This document shows, one piece after another, positions 1-7,956 of a stretch of 34,532 bases of DNA. Source of the stretch: Rhodanobacter sp. (GTDB lineage Bacteria > Pseudomonadota > Gammaproteobacteria > Xanthomonadales > Rhodanobacteraceae); assembly GCA_022730295.1 (NCBI GenBank), contig DZCM01000014.1, positions 1 through 34,532 of the forward strand, given 5' to 3'. Position numbers and translations under genes: made by a program. Under the pieces are notes generated by a model. It searched no databases. It saw only the letters and a list, made by a program, of their open reading frames with translations, and had not been told where the DNA came from. The first letter of the stretch is position 1, and every line of letters starts with the position of its first letter.

Positions 1-180
1 GTTGCCGCCGAGCAAGCCGAAGCCGAGCGCGTTGCCGCCGAGCAAGCCGAAGCCGAGCGCGTTGCCGCCGAGCAAGCCGAAGCCGGGCGCGTCGCCGCCG
101 AGCAAGCCGAAGCCGGGCGCGTCGCCGCCGAGCAGGCTGAACAGGAACGCGCGGCTGCCGCGAAAGCGGAAGCCGAGCGT
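1..180 (+). repeat. 30-bp in-frame tandem repeat inside chpA
   Basis: Units of 30 bp begin at 1, 31, 61, 91 and 121, with a decayed sixth at 151. Units 1 and 2 are identical, units 3 and 4 differ from them by one or two bases, and unit 5 diverges at its end. Each encodes a charged, alanine-rich decapeptide of the VAAEQAEAER type, which should form an extended helix or coiled coil between Hpt domains. The array runs off the left edge, so its copy number is unknown. Confidence 0.95.
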
Positions 181-2652
181 ATTGCGGTGGCCCGCGAAGT
201 GGCTGCCCGCGAAATTGCCGCACACGCCTTGCCCGCATTCCCGGACGATGTGCAGCCCGAGGGTGCGCTCGACATCGAGAATCTCGATCCCGAGCTCGCA
301 GGCCTGTTCACCGAGGAAGCTGGCGAGTTGCTGGACGCCAGCGACGGCCTGTTGGTCACGTTGCGCAGAGCGACGGACGACGTCGAAAGCGTGCGCGGGC
401 TGCAGCGCAACCTGCACACGCTCAAGGGCGGTGCGCGTGTGGTCGGCCTCTCCGCCGTGGGCGATCTCGCGCACGCGATGGAAACACTGCTGGAACAGAT
501 CGCCGACCACAAGCGTGCGCTCGCACCCATCGAGGTCGATTCGCTTGAGCGCGGGTTCGACCGCCTGCAGGACATGGTGCATCGTGTCGCGGAAGGCCAG
601 GCCATCGCCACGCCGGTGCATGCGATCGAACGCTTCGATGCGCTTGCCAGCGGACGCCCGATTGCCGGCGTCGAGGTTGCAGCGCAACGTCCGGAACCGG
701 TTGCCGCCTCGGCACCCACGCCGGTTCCTGCTCCGCGTCCGGCCCCCGCACCGGTCACCGAGGCCGAAGTACGTGCGCCGGCGGAACTGATCCGCGTGCG
801 CTCGGACCTGCTCGACTCGATGGTCAACGCGGCCGGCGAAGCGTCGATTTACCGCGCGCGCCTCGAACAGCAAGTCAGCAACTTCCGCTTCAACCTGGTC
901 GAACTGGACCAGACCGTCGCACGTTTGCGCGAACAGTTGCGCAAGCTCGAAATCGAAACCGAAACCCAGATCCTTTCGCGCTACCAGCGCGAGAACGAGG
1001 CTGGCGAAGGCGCGACCTTCGACCCACTTGAACTCGACCGCTTCTCGAACTTGCAGCAGTATTCGCGCGCACTGGCCGAATCGGTCTCGGATTTGGCCTC
1101 GATCCAGGACATCCTGGATGACCAGACCCGCCAGTCCGAGACGTTGCTGCTGCAACAGTCGCGCGTGAACTCGGACTTGCAGGATGGCCTGATGCGCACG
1201 CGCATGGTGCCGTTCGAATCGACGGTGCCGAACCTGCGCCGCACCCTGCGTGGTGCTGCCGATGAACTCGGCAAGCGCGCGCAGTTGCGCGTCGTCGGCG
1301 CGCAGGGCGAGATGGACCGCAACGTGCTCGAGCGCATGAAGGCGCCGTTCGAACACATGCTGCGCAACGCGCTGACCCACGGCATCGAGGATCCCGCGCA
1401 GCGCGTGGCTGTCGGCAAGCCGATGGAAGGCACGGTCACGATCGAAGTGGGCCGCCGCGGTACCGAAGTGCTGGTGCGGGTCTCCGACGATGGTGCCGGT
1501 TTCAACCGTGACGCGATCCGCGCCAAGGCGATCGAGCGCGGCTTGCTGGCGCCGGACGTGCCCGTGTCGGATAACGAGCTGTACAACTTCGTCCTGCAGA
1601 CGGGCTTCTCCACCGCCGGCGAGGTCAGCCAGTTGGCCGGCCGTGGCGTCGGCATGGACGTGGTCGCCAACGAAATCCGCCAACTCGGCGGCTCGCTCTC
1701 GATCGAGTCGGAGCGCGGCCAGGGAACCTCGTTCAACATCCGGCTGCCATTCACGTTGGCAGTCACGCAGGCCATTACCGTGCGCGCGGCCGAAACGGTC
1801 TTCGCGGTGCCAATGACATCGATCCAGGCGGTGTCGCGCATCCATCGCGAGGAAATGGCCGAGCGCGTCGCCAGCGGCGACCTCAAGGTCGAATACGTTG
1901 GCGAAGACTACGCGTTGTACGATCTCAGCGAATTGTTGGGGTTCCCCTCCGCGAAGATTCCGGAAGAGAACGCCGGGCAATTGCCACTGTTGATGGTGCG
2001 AGCGGGCGACCTGCGTGCCGCGATCCGTATCGATACCGTGATCGGGTCGCGCGAAATCGTGGTCAAGCCGGTCGGCCCGCAGATCAGCAATGTGCCGGGC
2101 ATGTTCGGCGCCACCATCATGGGCGACGGCTCGGTGATGTTGATCCTCGATCTTGCCCCGCTGGTTCGACATTTTGTCGCAAGCCGTGCCGCGGCCGCAC
2201 TCGCGCTGACCACGGAGCAGGAGAGCGGCGTGGTGGCGCCGGCCGAACCGGCGCAGCCTGCGCCGGCGGAACGCGGCCCGAGTCTGGTCATGGTGGTGGA
2301 CGATTCGATCACCATGCGCAAGGTCACCACGCGCGTGCTCGAACGCGAGAACTTCGAAGTCATCACGGCAAAGGATGGCGTGGATGCGCTGGAGATGCTG
2401 CAGGATCGCGTCCCGGACGTGATGCTGCTCGACATCGAGATGCCGCGCATGGATGGCTACGAATTGGCGACGCACATGCGCAACGACGTGCGCTTCCGCC
2501 AGGTGCCGATCATCATGATCACCTCGCGCATGGGCGAAAAGCATCGCCAGCGCGCATTTGAAATCGGCGTCGATCGCTACCTCGGCAAGCCATACAGCGA
2601 ACCGGACCTCCTGCGCCATGTCGCCGAGATCCTGGAGGCGGGGCGTGGCTGA
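1..2652 (+). CDS. chpA: ChpA/PilL-type hybrid chemosensory histidine kinase (5' partial)
   Basis: The reading frame is open from base 1, so the start and any further Hpt domains lie upstream; 883 residues are visible. In order: a decapeptide repeat region (VAAEQAEAER and variants, residues 1-60); an Hpt domain with phospho-acceptor His139 in HTLKGG; a Pro/Ala linker; the dimerisation segment from about 262; an HATPase domain (N box NALTHG, then DDGAGF and GRGVGMD); a CheW-like domain (about 590-735); and a C-terminal receiver with VVDDS and phospho-Asp811 in MLLDIEMP. This architecture is that of ChpA/PilL, the CheA-like kinase that controls type IV pilus twitching through PilG/PilH-type regulators at the inner membrane. 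The downstream chpB- and chpC-like genes overlap one another in the same operon, which supports the assignment. A GTG at 187 is in frame but cuts off the repeat and is unlikely to be the start. Confidence 0.93.
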   Translation, partial: VAAEQAEAERVAAEQAEAERVAAEQAEAGRVAAEQAEAGRVAAEQAEQERAAAAKAEAERIAVAREVAAREIAAHALPAFPDDVQPEGALDIENLDPELAGLFTEEAGELLDASDGLLVTLRRATDDVESVRGLQRNLHTLKGGARVVGLSAVGDLAHAMETLLEQIADHKRALAPIEVDSLERGFDRLQDMVHRVAEGQAIATPVHAIERFDALASGRPIAGVEVAAQRPEPVAASAPTPVPAPRPAPAPVTEAEVRAPAELIRVRSDLLDSMVNAAGEASIYRARLEQQVSNFRFNLVELDQTVARLREQLRKLEIETETQILSRYQRENEAGEGATFDPLELDRFSNLQQYSRALAESVSDLASIQDILDDQTRQSETLLLQQSRVNSDLQDGLMRTRMVPFESTVPNLRRTLRGAADELGKRAQLRVVGAQGEMDRNVLERMKAPFEHMLRNALTHGIEDPAQRVAVGKPMEGTVTIEVGRRGTEVLVRVSDDGAGFNRDAIRAKAIERGLLAPDVPVSDNELYNFVLQTGFSTAGEVSQLAGRGVGMDVVANEIRQLGGSLSIESERGQGTSFNIRLPFTLAVTQAITVRAAETVFAVPMTSIQAVSRIHREEMAERVASGDLKVEYVGEDYALYDLSELLGFPSAKIPEENAGQLPLLMVRAGDLRAAIRIDTVIGSREIVVKPVGPQISNVPGMFGATIMGDGSVMLILDLAPLVRHFVASRAAAALALTTEQESGVVAPAEPAQPAPAERGPSLVMVVDDSITMRKVTTRVLERENFEVITAKDGVDALEMLQDRVPDVMLLDIEMPRMDGYELATHMRNDVRFRQVPIIMITSRMGEKHRQRAFEIGVDRYLGKPYSEPDLLRHVAEILEAGRG

Positions 2653-3946
2653 CCAGGCAGCCCGCGCCTTGCCGCGCATCGCGTTCGTGTTTGGCGACGC
2701 GTCGCTGGCCGAGCACGTGCGCGACGCGGTGACCGGATATGCTGAAATCACCTATTCCGTGCCCGCGCAGGATTTCGATGCGGCCCGCCTCGCCGACGCG
2801 CAAGTGGCGTCTGCGCTGGTGAACGTCGATGGTGGCGACTGGCTCGATGAAGTCGAATCGCGCCTGGGTGCTGCCGGTGTCCCGGTGGTGTTCAACGACC
2901 CCGGCTATTCGTGCGGGCTCGATGGTTGGGACCGTGCCCGCTGGCTGCGCCACCTGACTGCAAAGTTGTGCGGCAGCCAAGACTTTGATCCGCCGCGGCC
3001 GGCTGCCGGTGCGACTGAGCCGGCGGCAGCACTTGCGGAAGACGTTGCGCCCGCTGCAGGTGAAGCGACGGCTGGGAATGCATCCGTGGCAACGAATGTT
3101 GCCGATACCGCAGGAGATGCCGTGGCGGACGAACAACCATCAAGCTCCAGTGACGCGGTAGCCGAACGGCCGCTGTCGCCGCGTGAAATTGAAACCATGA
3201 CGGCGAACTTCGTGGCCGCGCCCGGGCAACACACCGAATCGGCTTCCGCATGGCAGCCGACCGCCGTCACCGTACACGTCTCGACGCCGCCTTTCGTTCC
3301 GGTCAGCTTGCCAGAAACCACGGTGCAATCCGAGCCGGCCGTATTCGATCCTGACGTATTCGAACAGTACGTGTCCGAGCCGGACGCCGCGGTCCCCGGG
3401 GAAGCCCCGCAGCCTGCAAGCGATGCGCCCCGGCCGCCAGAGCCGTATCCGACGGCGGACCCGCTGGACGTGGATACCGAAGCGTTGTCGGCCATGATCG
3501 ACGAGCGCCTTGCGCAACCCGAACCATCGGTGGGCATGCGCGCAGCATGGGACGCGCCGGATGCAGCGACCGGCGACACCCCTGCGCATGCTGCAGCGTC
3601 GCCACTGGGCGAGCCTGAGCCACCGGTCCTGAAAGCTGGCGACGGAAACTCGATGCCCGTGGCTTATGCCGTAGCAGTGCCTGCCGACGATCCGGATGCC
3701 GACGTCTTGGCCAGCTTGCCGTCGCTCGATGACTGGCAGTTGCTCGACGCCGACGCCATTCCTGCAGTGGCCAAATCCGGGAGCACGCCGGTGGCACCTG
3801 ATCTGCCCGAGAGTATTTCCAGCCTTACGCTGGTGCCCATGGATCCCCTGGGCCTGGGTATGCCCATCAACACCGATCCTATCGAACGCTGGATCGACGA
3901 CGGCGCCGGCCGGACCAAGCCCAAGGGCGATGGAGACAAGGCATGA
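2645..3946 (+). CDS. ChpB-like protein without visible CheB methylesterase domain
   Basis: A GTG start at 2645 overlaps the chpA stop (2650-2652) and gives 433 residues beginning VADQAARALPRIAFVFGD. The first ~115 residues look like a degenerate receiver or CheB N-terminal fold (hydrophobic strands IAFVFGD, SALVNVDGG and VPVVFNDPG). After that comes about 290 residues of Ala/Pro/Glu/Asp-rich, probably disordered sequence, and a more conserved-looking tail near PMDPLGLGMPINTDPIERW. I see no GASTGG-like nucleophile motif or other CheB catalytic residues. Position between chpA and chpC corresponds to chpB, the methylesterase that resets the PilJ-type receptor. The protein may therefore be a scaffold or a catalytically dead remnant. 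The position-based name is firmer than any activity. The ATG at 2558 lies within chpA coding sequence and is unlikely to be used. Confidence 0.7.
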   Translation: MADQAARALPRIAFVFGDASLAEHVRDAVTGYAEITYSVPAQDFDAARLADAQVASALVNVDGGDWLDEVESRLGAAGVPVVFNDPGYSCGLDGWDRARWLRHLTAKLCGSQDFDPPRPAAGATEPAAALAEDVAPAAGEATAGNASVATNVADTAGDAVADEQPSSSSDAVAERPLSPREIETMTANFVAAPGQHTESASAWQPTAVTVHVSTPPFVPVSLPETTVQSEPAVFDPDVFEQYVSEPDAAVPGEAPQPASDAPRPPEPYPTADPLDVDTEALSAMIDERLAQPEPSVGMRAAWDAPDAATGDTPAHAAASPLGEPEPPVLKAGDGNSMPVAYAVAVPADDPDADVLASLPSLDDWQLLDADAIPAVAKSGSTPVAPDLPESISSLTLVPMDPLGLGMPINTDPIERWIDDGAGRTKPKGDGDKA

Positions 3947-4431
3947 ATGAAGTCCCGGAGCTGCCGCGCGAAATTCGCGGCGTCATGCTGTCTGTCACCG
4001 GTGGCCGTGTGCTGGTGCCCAACACCACGATGGCCGAGGTCATTTCCTACGCCAAGCCCGAACCCGTGCGCGGGGCGCCGCCATGGTTGTTGGGCCGCCT
4101 GACATGGCGCGGCTGGGGTTTGCCGGTGCTGGCATTCTCGTCCTTGGCCGGCGCGGCCGGTGGCGGCGAGGCGACCGAGAACGCACGCGTTGCGATCCTG
4201 AAAGCATTGAGTGGACACCCCAGACTGCCCTATTTCGGCGTGTTGAGCCAGGGCTTCCCGCGCCTGACCCTGATTTCCCAGGCCATCATGAAGCCCGACG
4301 AGGGCGCCGGCGCCGAGGCGCTGCCGACAGGCGTGCGCGAGCGGGTGATCGTGCATGATGAAGCAGCCTGGATTCCCGATCTTGCCGCGGTCGAGAGCCT
4401 GCTGGTGGAGGCGTTGACAGTTGCCGCTTGA
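3943..4431 (+). CDS. chpC: CheW-like coupling protein ChpC
   Basis: 162 residues. The ATG at 3943 overlaps the preceding stop as ATGA, so translation is probably coupled. The protein is a single CheW-like domain: strand-rich N-terminus EIRGVMLSVTGGRVLVP, the segment TTMAEVISYAKPEPV, then PPWLLGRLTWRGWGLPVLAF, which matches the usual CheW pattern in which a glycine-rich turn precedes the strand carrying the 'P-V' motif. CheW proteins link receptors to the CheA-type kinase; ChpC is the second such adaptor of the Chp twitching system, thought to bring in additional receptors. Its place directly after the chpA and chpB-like genes supports this role. The 3' end overlaps the pirin gene start by 11 bp. 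Confidence 0.85.
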   Translation: MNEVPELPREIRGVMLSVTGGRVLVPNTTMAEVISYAKPEPVRGAPPWLLGRLTWRGWGLPVLAFSSLAGAAGGGEATENARVAILKALSGHPRLPYFGVLSQGFPRLTLISQAIMKPDEGAGAEALPTGVRERVIVHDEAAWIPDLAAVESLLVEALTVAA

Positions 4432-5314
4432 GCGCATCGCAACGCGCAATGCCGAGGTCGGCGACGGCCTGAGCGTACGCCGCGCGCTGCCCGGCAAGCA
4501 GCGCCGGATGGTCGGCGCGTGGTGTTTTCTCGACCACCTCGGGCCGATTGACTATCAAGCTGGCGGCGGCCTGACCGTCGGACCGCATCCGCATATCGGC
4601 TTGCAGACATTCACGTGGATGCTCGAGGGTGAGGTCATCCATCGCGACAGTCTCGGCAACCAGCAGACGATTTCGCCTGGCCAGGTCAACCTGATGACTG
4701 CTGGCGGCGGCATCTCGCACTCCGAAGATTCTCCGCCCGGCCGCGGCGGACGCGCGCATGCCGTGCAGCTGTGGATCGCGCTGGACGAAGCGCATCGCCA
4801 CGGCGCGCCCGCCTTTCGCAACTATCCAGTGCTGCCGGTGAGCGATCGAGACGGTTGCCGCATCACGCTGCTGGCCGGTTCGCTCTTCGGGCAGCGCGCA
4901 CCCGTGGAGGTGTTTTTGCCCTTGCTCGGCGTGGACATCGCGCTGCAACGCGCGACCACGCTCGAAGTGCCGTTGGATCCGGTGTTCGAACATGCCGCAC
5001 TGGTGCTCGAAGGCGAAGTGTCGATCGCCGGCGAATCCGCTGGACCCGGCATGCTCGTGTATCTGGGCAGTGCGCGCGATGCCGTTTCGTTGCACTGCAC
5101 GGCGCCAGCCCGGATGGTTCTGATAGGCGGCGCGCCATTTGGTGAAGACATCCTGTTGTGGTGGAACTTCGTTGCCCGCACGCAGCAGGAGCTGGCCGAC
5201 GCCGTGCACGATTGGAACCATGGTACGCGTTTCGGTGAAGTCCACGGCAGCCCGTCGCGGCGCTTGGTGGCGCCGGATGTCGCGCAACTCAAGTTGCGAA
5301 CGCCGGATCGTTGA
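4421..5314 (+). CDS. Pirin family protein
   Basis: 297 residues from a TTG at 4421 that overlaps the end of chpC; the sequence MPLERIATRNAEVGDGLSVR fits a normal pirin N-terminus. The N-terminal cupin carries the metal set His56, His58 (GPHPHIG), His100 and Glu102 (GISHSED), at almost the same positions as in human pirin. The C-terminal cupin contains APFGEDILLWWNFVART, typical of the family. Bacterial pirins are cytosolic iron-binding cupins; some act as quercetin 2,3-dioxygenases or modulate metabolic enzymes, and others have no known substrate. Overlap with the Chp operon implies co-transcription, but a link to motility is only inference. The stop is 7 bp from the stop of the convergent rsmE. 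Confidence 0.88.
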   Translation: MPLERIATRNAEVGDGLSVRRALPGKQRRMVGAWCFLDHLGPIDYQAGGGLTVGPHPHIGLQTFTWMLEGEVIHRDSLGNQQTISPGQVNLMTAGGGISHSEDSPPGRGGRAHAVQLWIALDEAHRHGAPAFRNYPVLPVSDRDGCRITLLAGSLFGQRAPVEVFLPLLGVDIALQRATTLEVPLDPVFEHAALVLEGEVSIAGESAGPGMLVYLGSARDAVSLHCTAPARMVLIGGAPFGEDILLWWNFVARTQQELADAVHDWNHGTRFGEVHGSPSRRLVAPDVAQLKLRTPDR

Positions 5315-5321
5315 GCTTGCG

Positions 5322-6056
5322 TCAAAGGTCGCCGTAGATCGCTTGCAAGGCAGCGATCGCCGCAAGCCCCGCGGTTTCGGTGCGCAGGATGCGCGGGCCC
5401 AGCGACAGGTTGGCGAATCCTGCCGCGTGCAGTGCGGGGAGATCGCTGTCGCCGAAGCCGCCTTCCGGACCCACCGCGAGCGTGGCGCGAGACGTGGGTT
5501 GCAATGCACGTGCGGCGCAGCCTTCGCCGGGATGCAGAACCAATCGTGTTGAGCTGGTATCCGCGTCGAGCGCGGCCAGCCATGCGGCGAGCGGTTGCGC
5601 CGCGTGCAATGCCGGCACGACGGCGCGGCCGGACTGCTCGCAGGCGGCAATCGCGACAGCCCGCCAGTGTTCGAGGCGTTTGGCTGCGCGGGCCTCGTCC
5701 AGCTTCACTTCACTGCGTTCGGTCAGCAGCGGCACGATTGCCGCGACGCCCAGCTCGGCAGCCTTCTGCACGATCCAGTCCATCTTCTCGCCGCGTGCCA
5801 GCGCCTGCGCCAAAGTGATGCGCAGCGGCGACTCGGTGCTGATGGCCTGGCGCGATTCGATCTGCACCACGGCGTCGCGGCCGTTGGCCGAGGTCAGGCG
5901 TGCCGGATAATCATGGCCATCGCCATTGAACAACGTGAGCGCATCGCCGGCGCGCAAGCGCAACACGCGCACCACGTGGGCCGCGGCCGGCGCGGGCAAG
6001 CTGACTTCGGCACCAGGCTGCAAGGCAGCGGCGACATGGATGCGGATGTTGCGCAT
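5322..6056 (-). CDS. rsmE: 16S rRNA (uracil1498-N3)-methyltransferase RsmE
   Basis: 244 residues, the usual family length. The N-terminal PUA-like RNA-binding part begins MRNIRIHVAAAL and contains HVVRVLRLRAGDALTLFNG. The C-terminal SPOUT/trefoil-knot domain has the SAM-binding motifs AVGPEGGFGDSDL and SLGPRILRTETAGLAAIAAL. RsmE methylates N3 of U1498 in the decoding region of the assembled 30S subunit. The ATG at 6056 is the only sensible start. The gene is transcribed divergently from the small secreted-protein gene at 6185 and converges on the pirin gene with a 7-bp gap, so any terminator must lie within coding sequence. Confidence 0.95.
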   Translation of the reverse strand: MRNIRIHVAAALQPGAEVSLPAPAAAHVVRVLRLRAGDALTLFNGDGHDYPARLTSANGRDAVVQIESRQAISTESPLRITLAQALARGEKMDWIVQKAAELGVAAIVPLLTERSEVKLDEARAAKRLEHWRAVAIAACEQSGRAVVPALHAAQPLAAWLAALDADTSSTRLVLHPGEGCAARALQPTSRATLAVGPEGGFGDSDLPALHAAGFANLSLGPRILRTETAGLAAIAALQAIYGDL

Positions 6057-6120
6057 GGGGCGTGGAACTCGTCCGGAGCGATTGCGGTCTCAAGTATGAA
6101 CGAAACCTGTTGCGCTGGAA

Positions 6121-6136
6121 GCGGGTACGTACCCGC
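6121..6136. promoter_or_regulatory. Perfect 16-bp palindrome in the rsmE / 6185 divergent region
   Basis: GCGGGTACGTACCCGC reads identically on both strands. It lies 49 bp upstream of the ATG at 6185 and 64 bp upstream of the rsmE start, where a dimeric regulator could bind. No regulator can be named from sequence; a chance hairpin is the alternative. Confidence 0.45.
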
Positions 6137-6184
6137 GCCTGCATGAAGGTGGACAATGAGACGGCAAGCATCGGAGGTATCAAC

Positions 6185-6532
6185 ATGAACACCAAATTGC
6201 TCGTCATGGCCTTGGCCGCCGCAGGTGCCGCGGCGGCGGTTTCCGCGTCGGCATTCGCGGGGCAAGCGGCGCCGAGTCGAAACACGGTCAGCCAGACCAA
6301 CGCGACCACGGCTCCTGCGGACGCTCGGGCCAAGGCCCAGCGTGCCGTGCCGGCGCCCGGCAGCCGCCTGTGCATCCAGAGCACCGGCAGCCTCATTCCG
6401 CCGAAGCAAGGCCAGTGCCTGCCGGTGGCTGGGAACAGCTACAGCCAGCAGGACATCCAGCGCACCGGTGCCAACAACATTGGACAGGCGCTGCAGATGC
6501 TGGATCCATCCGTCACCGTGCATGGTCACTGA
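6185..6532 (+). CDS. Small exported protein with TonB-receptor plug-like C-terminus
   Basis: 115 residues from the ATG at 6185, preceded by a good ribosome site (GGAGG at 6173-6177); an upstream in-frame start at 6062 would bury the signal peptide and is rejected. Residues 1-25 form a classic Sec signal (MNTKLLVMALAAAG..., cleavage predicted after AFA25). The mature part has an Ala/Thr-rich linker, two cysteines (63 and 78) that could form a disulphide, and the ending SYSQQDIQRTGANNIGQALQ followed by MLDPSVTV. That last stretch resembles the plug-domain motif of TonB-dependent receptors (DIxRTGxxNxxEALxxLDP), yet there is no beta-barrel. It is either a free-standing plug-like periplasmic protein or a conserved family of unknown function. 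The stop overlaps the bioA stop region by 7 bp, tail to tail. Confidence 0.8.
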   Translation: MNTKLLVMALAAAGAAAAVSASAFAGQAAPSRNTVSQTNATTAPADARAKAQRAVPAPGSRLCIQSTGSLIPPKQGQCLPVAGNSYSQQDIQRTGANNIGQALQMLDPSVTVHGH

Positions 6533-7902
6533 ACGCGCCAGTCCGTAGCCACGTCGATGGCTGCGAGCGCGACCGCGACCATGCGGTCGATGTCACTCTC
6601 GTCGATGCAGTATGGTGGCAGGAAGTAGACCGTATCGCCGAGCGGACGCAGCAACATTGCATGCGCGAGTGCGTGGCGATAGAAGCGCAGGCCACGCCGC
6701 TCGGCGCCCGGCCATGGCATGCGGGTGGCCTTGTCCGCCACCAGGTCCAGCGCGGCAATCATGCCTGTCTGACGCAGGTTGGCGACGTGCGGATGCGCGC
6801 GCAGTGGTTCGAGCCGTTTGGCCAGATGCGCCGCAAGTTCGAGGTTGCGTTGCAATACCGGCTGTTCGGCGAAGATCGCCAACGATGCCAGGGCGGCCGC
6901 GCAGGCAATCGGGTTGCCGCCGAAAGTGTGCGAGTGCAGGAAGGCGTTGTTGGCTGCGTAGTCGCCGAGGAATGCCGCGTACACGTTCGCTGTCGTCAGC
7001 ACGGCTGACATCGGCAGCGCACCGCCGGTCAGCCCCTTCGACAGGCACATGAAGTCGGGCGTGATGGCGGCCTGCTCGCAGGCGAACAAAGTGCCGGTGC
7101 GGCCGAAGCCCACCGCGATCTCGTCGGCGATCAGGTGCAGGTCGAATTCGTCGCACAGTGCGCGCAAGCCCGCAAGATAAAGCGGCGAGTGCATGCGCAT
7201 GCCGCCGGAGCACTGCACCAGGGGTTCAATGATCACGGCGCAGGTCTCGTGCGCATGCCGTTCCAGTAGCGTGCGCATGTCGCCGAGGCGCCGGCGCGCC
7301 ACGTCATCGGCAGTCTCGCCTGCTTCGGCATCAAGCCAGTCTGGCGAGGGCGCGACGATCGGCTCAAGCAGCAGCGGCCCATACACCGCACGGTACAGCG
7401 GCAGGTCGCTGACGCTGAGCGCGCCCAGCGTTTCGCCGTGGTAGGCGTTGCTCAGCGCAATGAAATGCGTGCGCTGCGGCTGACCGCTGTTGTGCCAATA
7501 GTGGAAACTCATCTTCAAGGCGATTTCCACCGCGCTGGCGCCATCGCTGGCGTAGAACACCCGTTCAAGGCCCGGCGGGGTGATTCGTACCAGCTCTTCG
7601 GACAGGCGCAGCCCCGGCTCGTGGGTGAAGCCCGCGAACATCACGTGATTGAGCGTGGCGGCCTGCTCGGCCACGGCAGCCGCAATGCGTGGATTGGCGT
7701 GGCCGAACAGGTTGCTCCACCACGAGCTGATGCCGTCGAAATAACGGTTGCCTTCAGCATCGATCAGCCACGCGCCGTCGCCACTCGCGATCGGGATCAA
7801 CGGCAGCGCGCCGTCGTGTTCGCGCATCTGGGTGCATGGATGCCAGTTGTGGGCGAGGTCGCGTGCAGCCAACGCGGCGTTGCTGTGGGCCAGTGTCTTC
7901 AT
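6526..7902 (-). CDS. bioA: Adenosylmethionine--8-amino-7-oxononanoate aminotransferase
   Basis: 458 residues. I chose the ATG at 7902 (MKTLAHSNAALAARDLAHNW), since the frame stays open far upstream without family-like sequence. Class III aminotransferase features are clear: HNWHPCTQM and GISSWWSNLFGH near the N-terminus, SDGASAVEIALKMSFHYW, the PLP-contacting ADEIAVGFGRTG, and the Schiff-base Lys289 in LSKGLTGG. BioA converts KAPA to DAPA in biotin synthesis using S-adenosylmethionine as amino donor. The SSWW segment is typical of BioA, as opposed to related omega-aminotransferases. No other bio gene is in the window, so the pathway is split. It diverges from the phosphatase gene at 7957 across 54 bp. 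Confidence 0.93.
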   Translation of the reverse strand: MKTLAHSNAALAARDLAHNWHPCTQMREHDGALPLIPIASGDGAWLIDAEGNRYFDGISSWWSNLFGHANPRIAAAVAEQAATLNHVMFAGFTHEPGLRLSEELVRITPPGLERVFYASDGASAVEIALKMSFHYWHNSGQPQRTHFIALSNAYHGETLGALSVSDLPLYRAVYGPLLLEPIVAPSPDWLDAEAGETADDVARRRLGDMRTLLERHAHETCAVIIEPLVQCSGGMRMHSPLYLAGLRALCDEFDLHLIADEIAVGFGRTGTLFACEQAAITPDFMCLSKGLTGGALPMSAVLTTANVYAAFLGDYAANNAFLHSHTFGGNPIACAAALASLAIFAEQPVLQRNLELAAHLAKRLEPLRAHPHVANLRQTGMIAALDLVADKATRMPWPGAERRGLRFYRHALAHAMLLRPLGDTVYFLPPYCIDESDIDRMVAVALAAIDVATDWRVQ

Positions 7903-7956
7903 CGCGGCATGATCGCGGCGATGACGCTGCAGCTCAAGCACGGCTAAGCTTGGAGG

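Noticed and set aside
1..150. CRISPR-like regularly spaced repeats
   Set aside because: The units are directly contiguous with no spacers and encode an in-frame decapeptide of ChpA.
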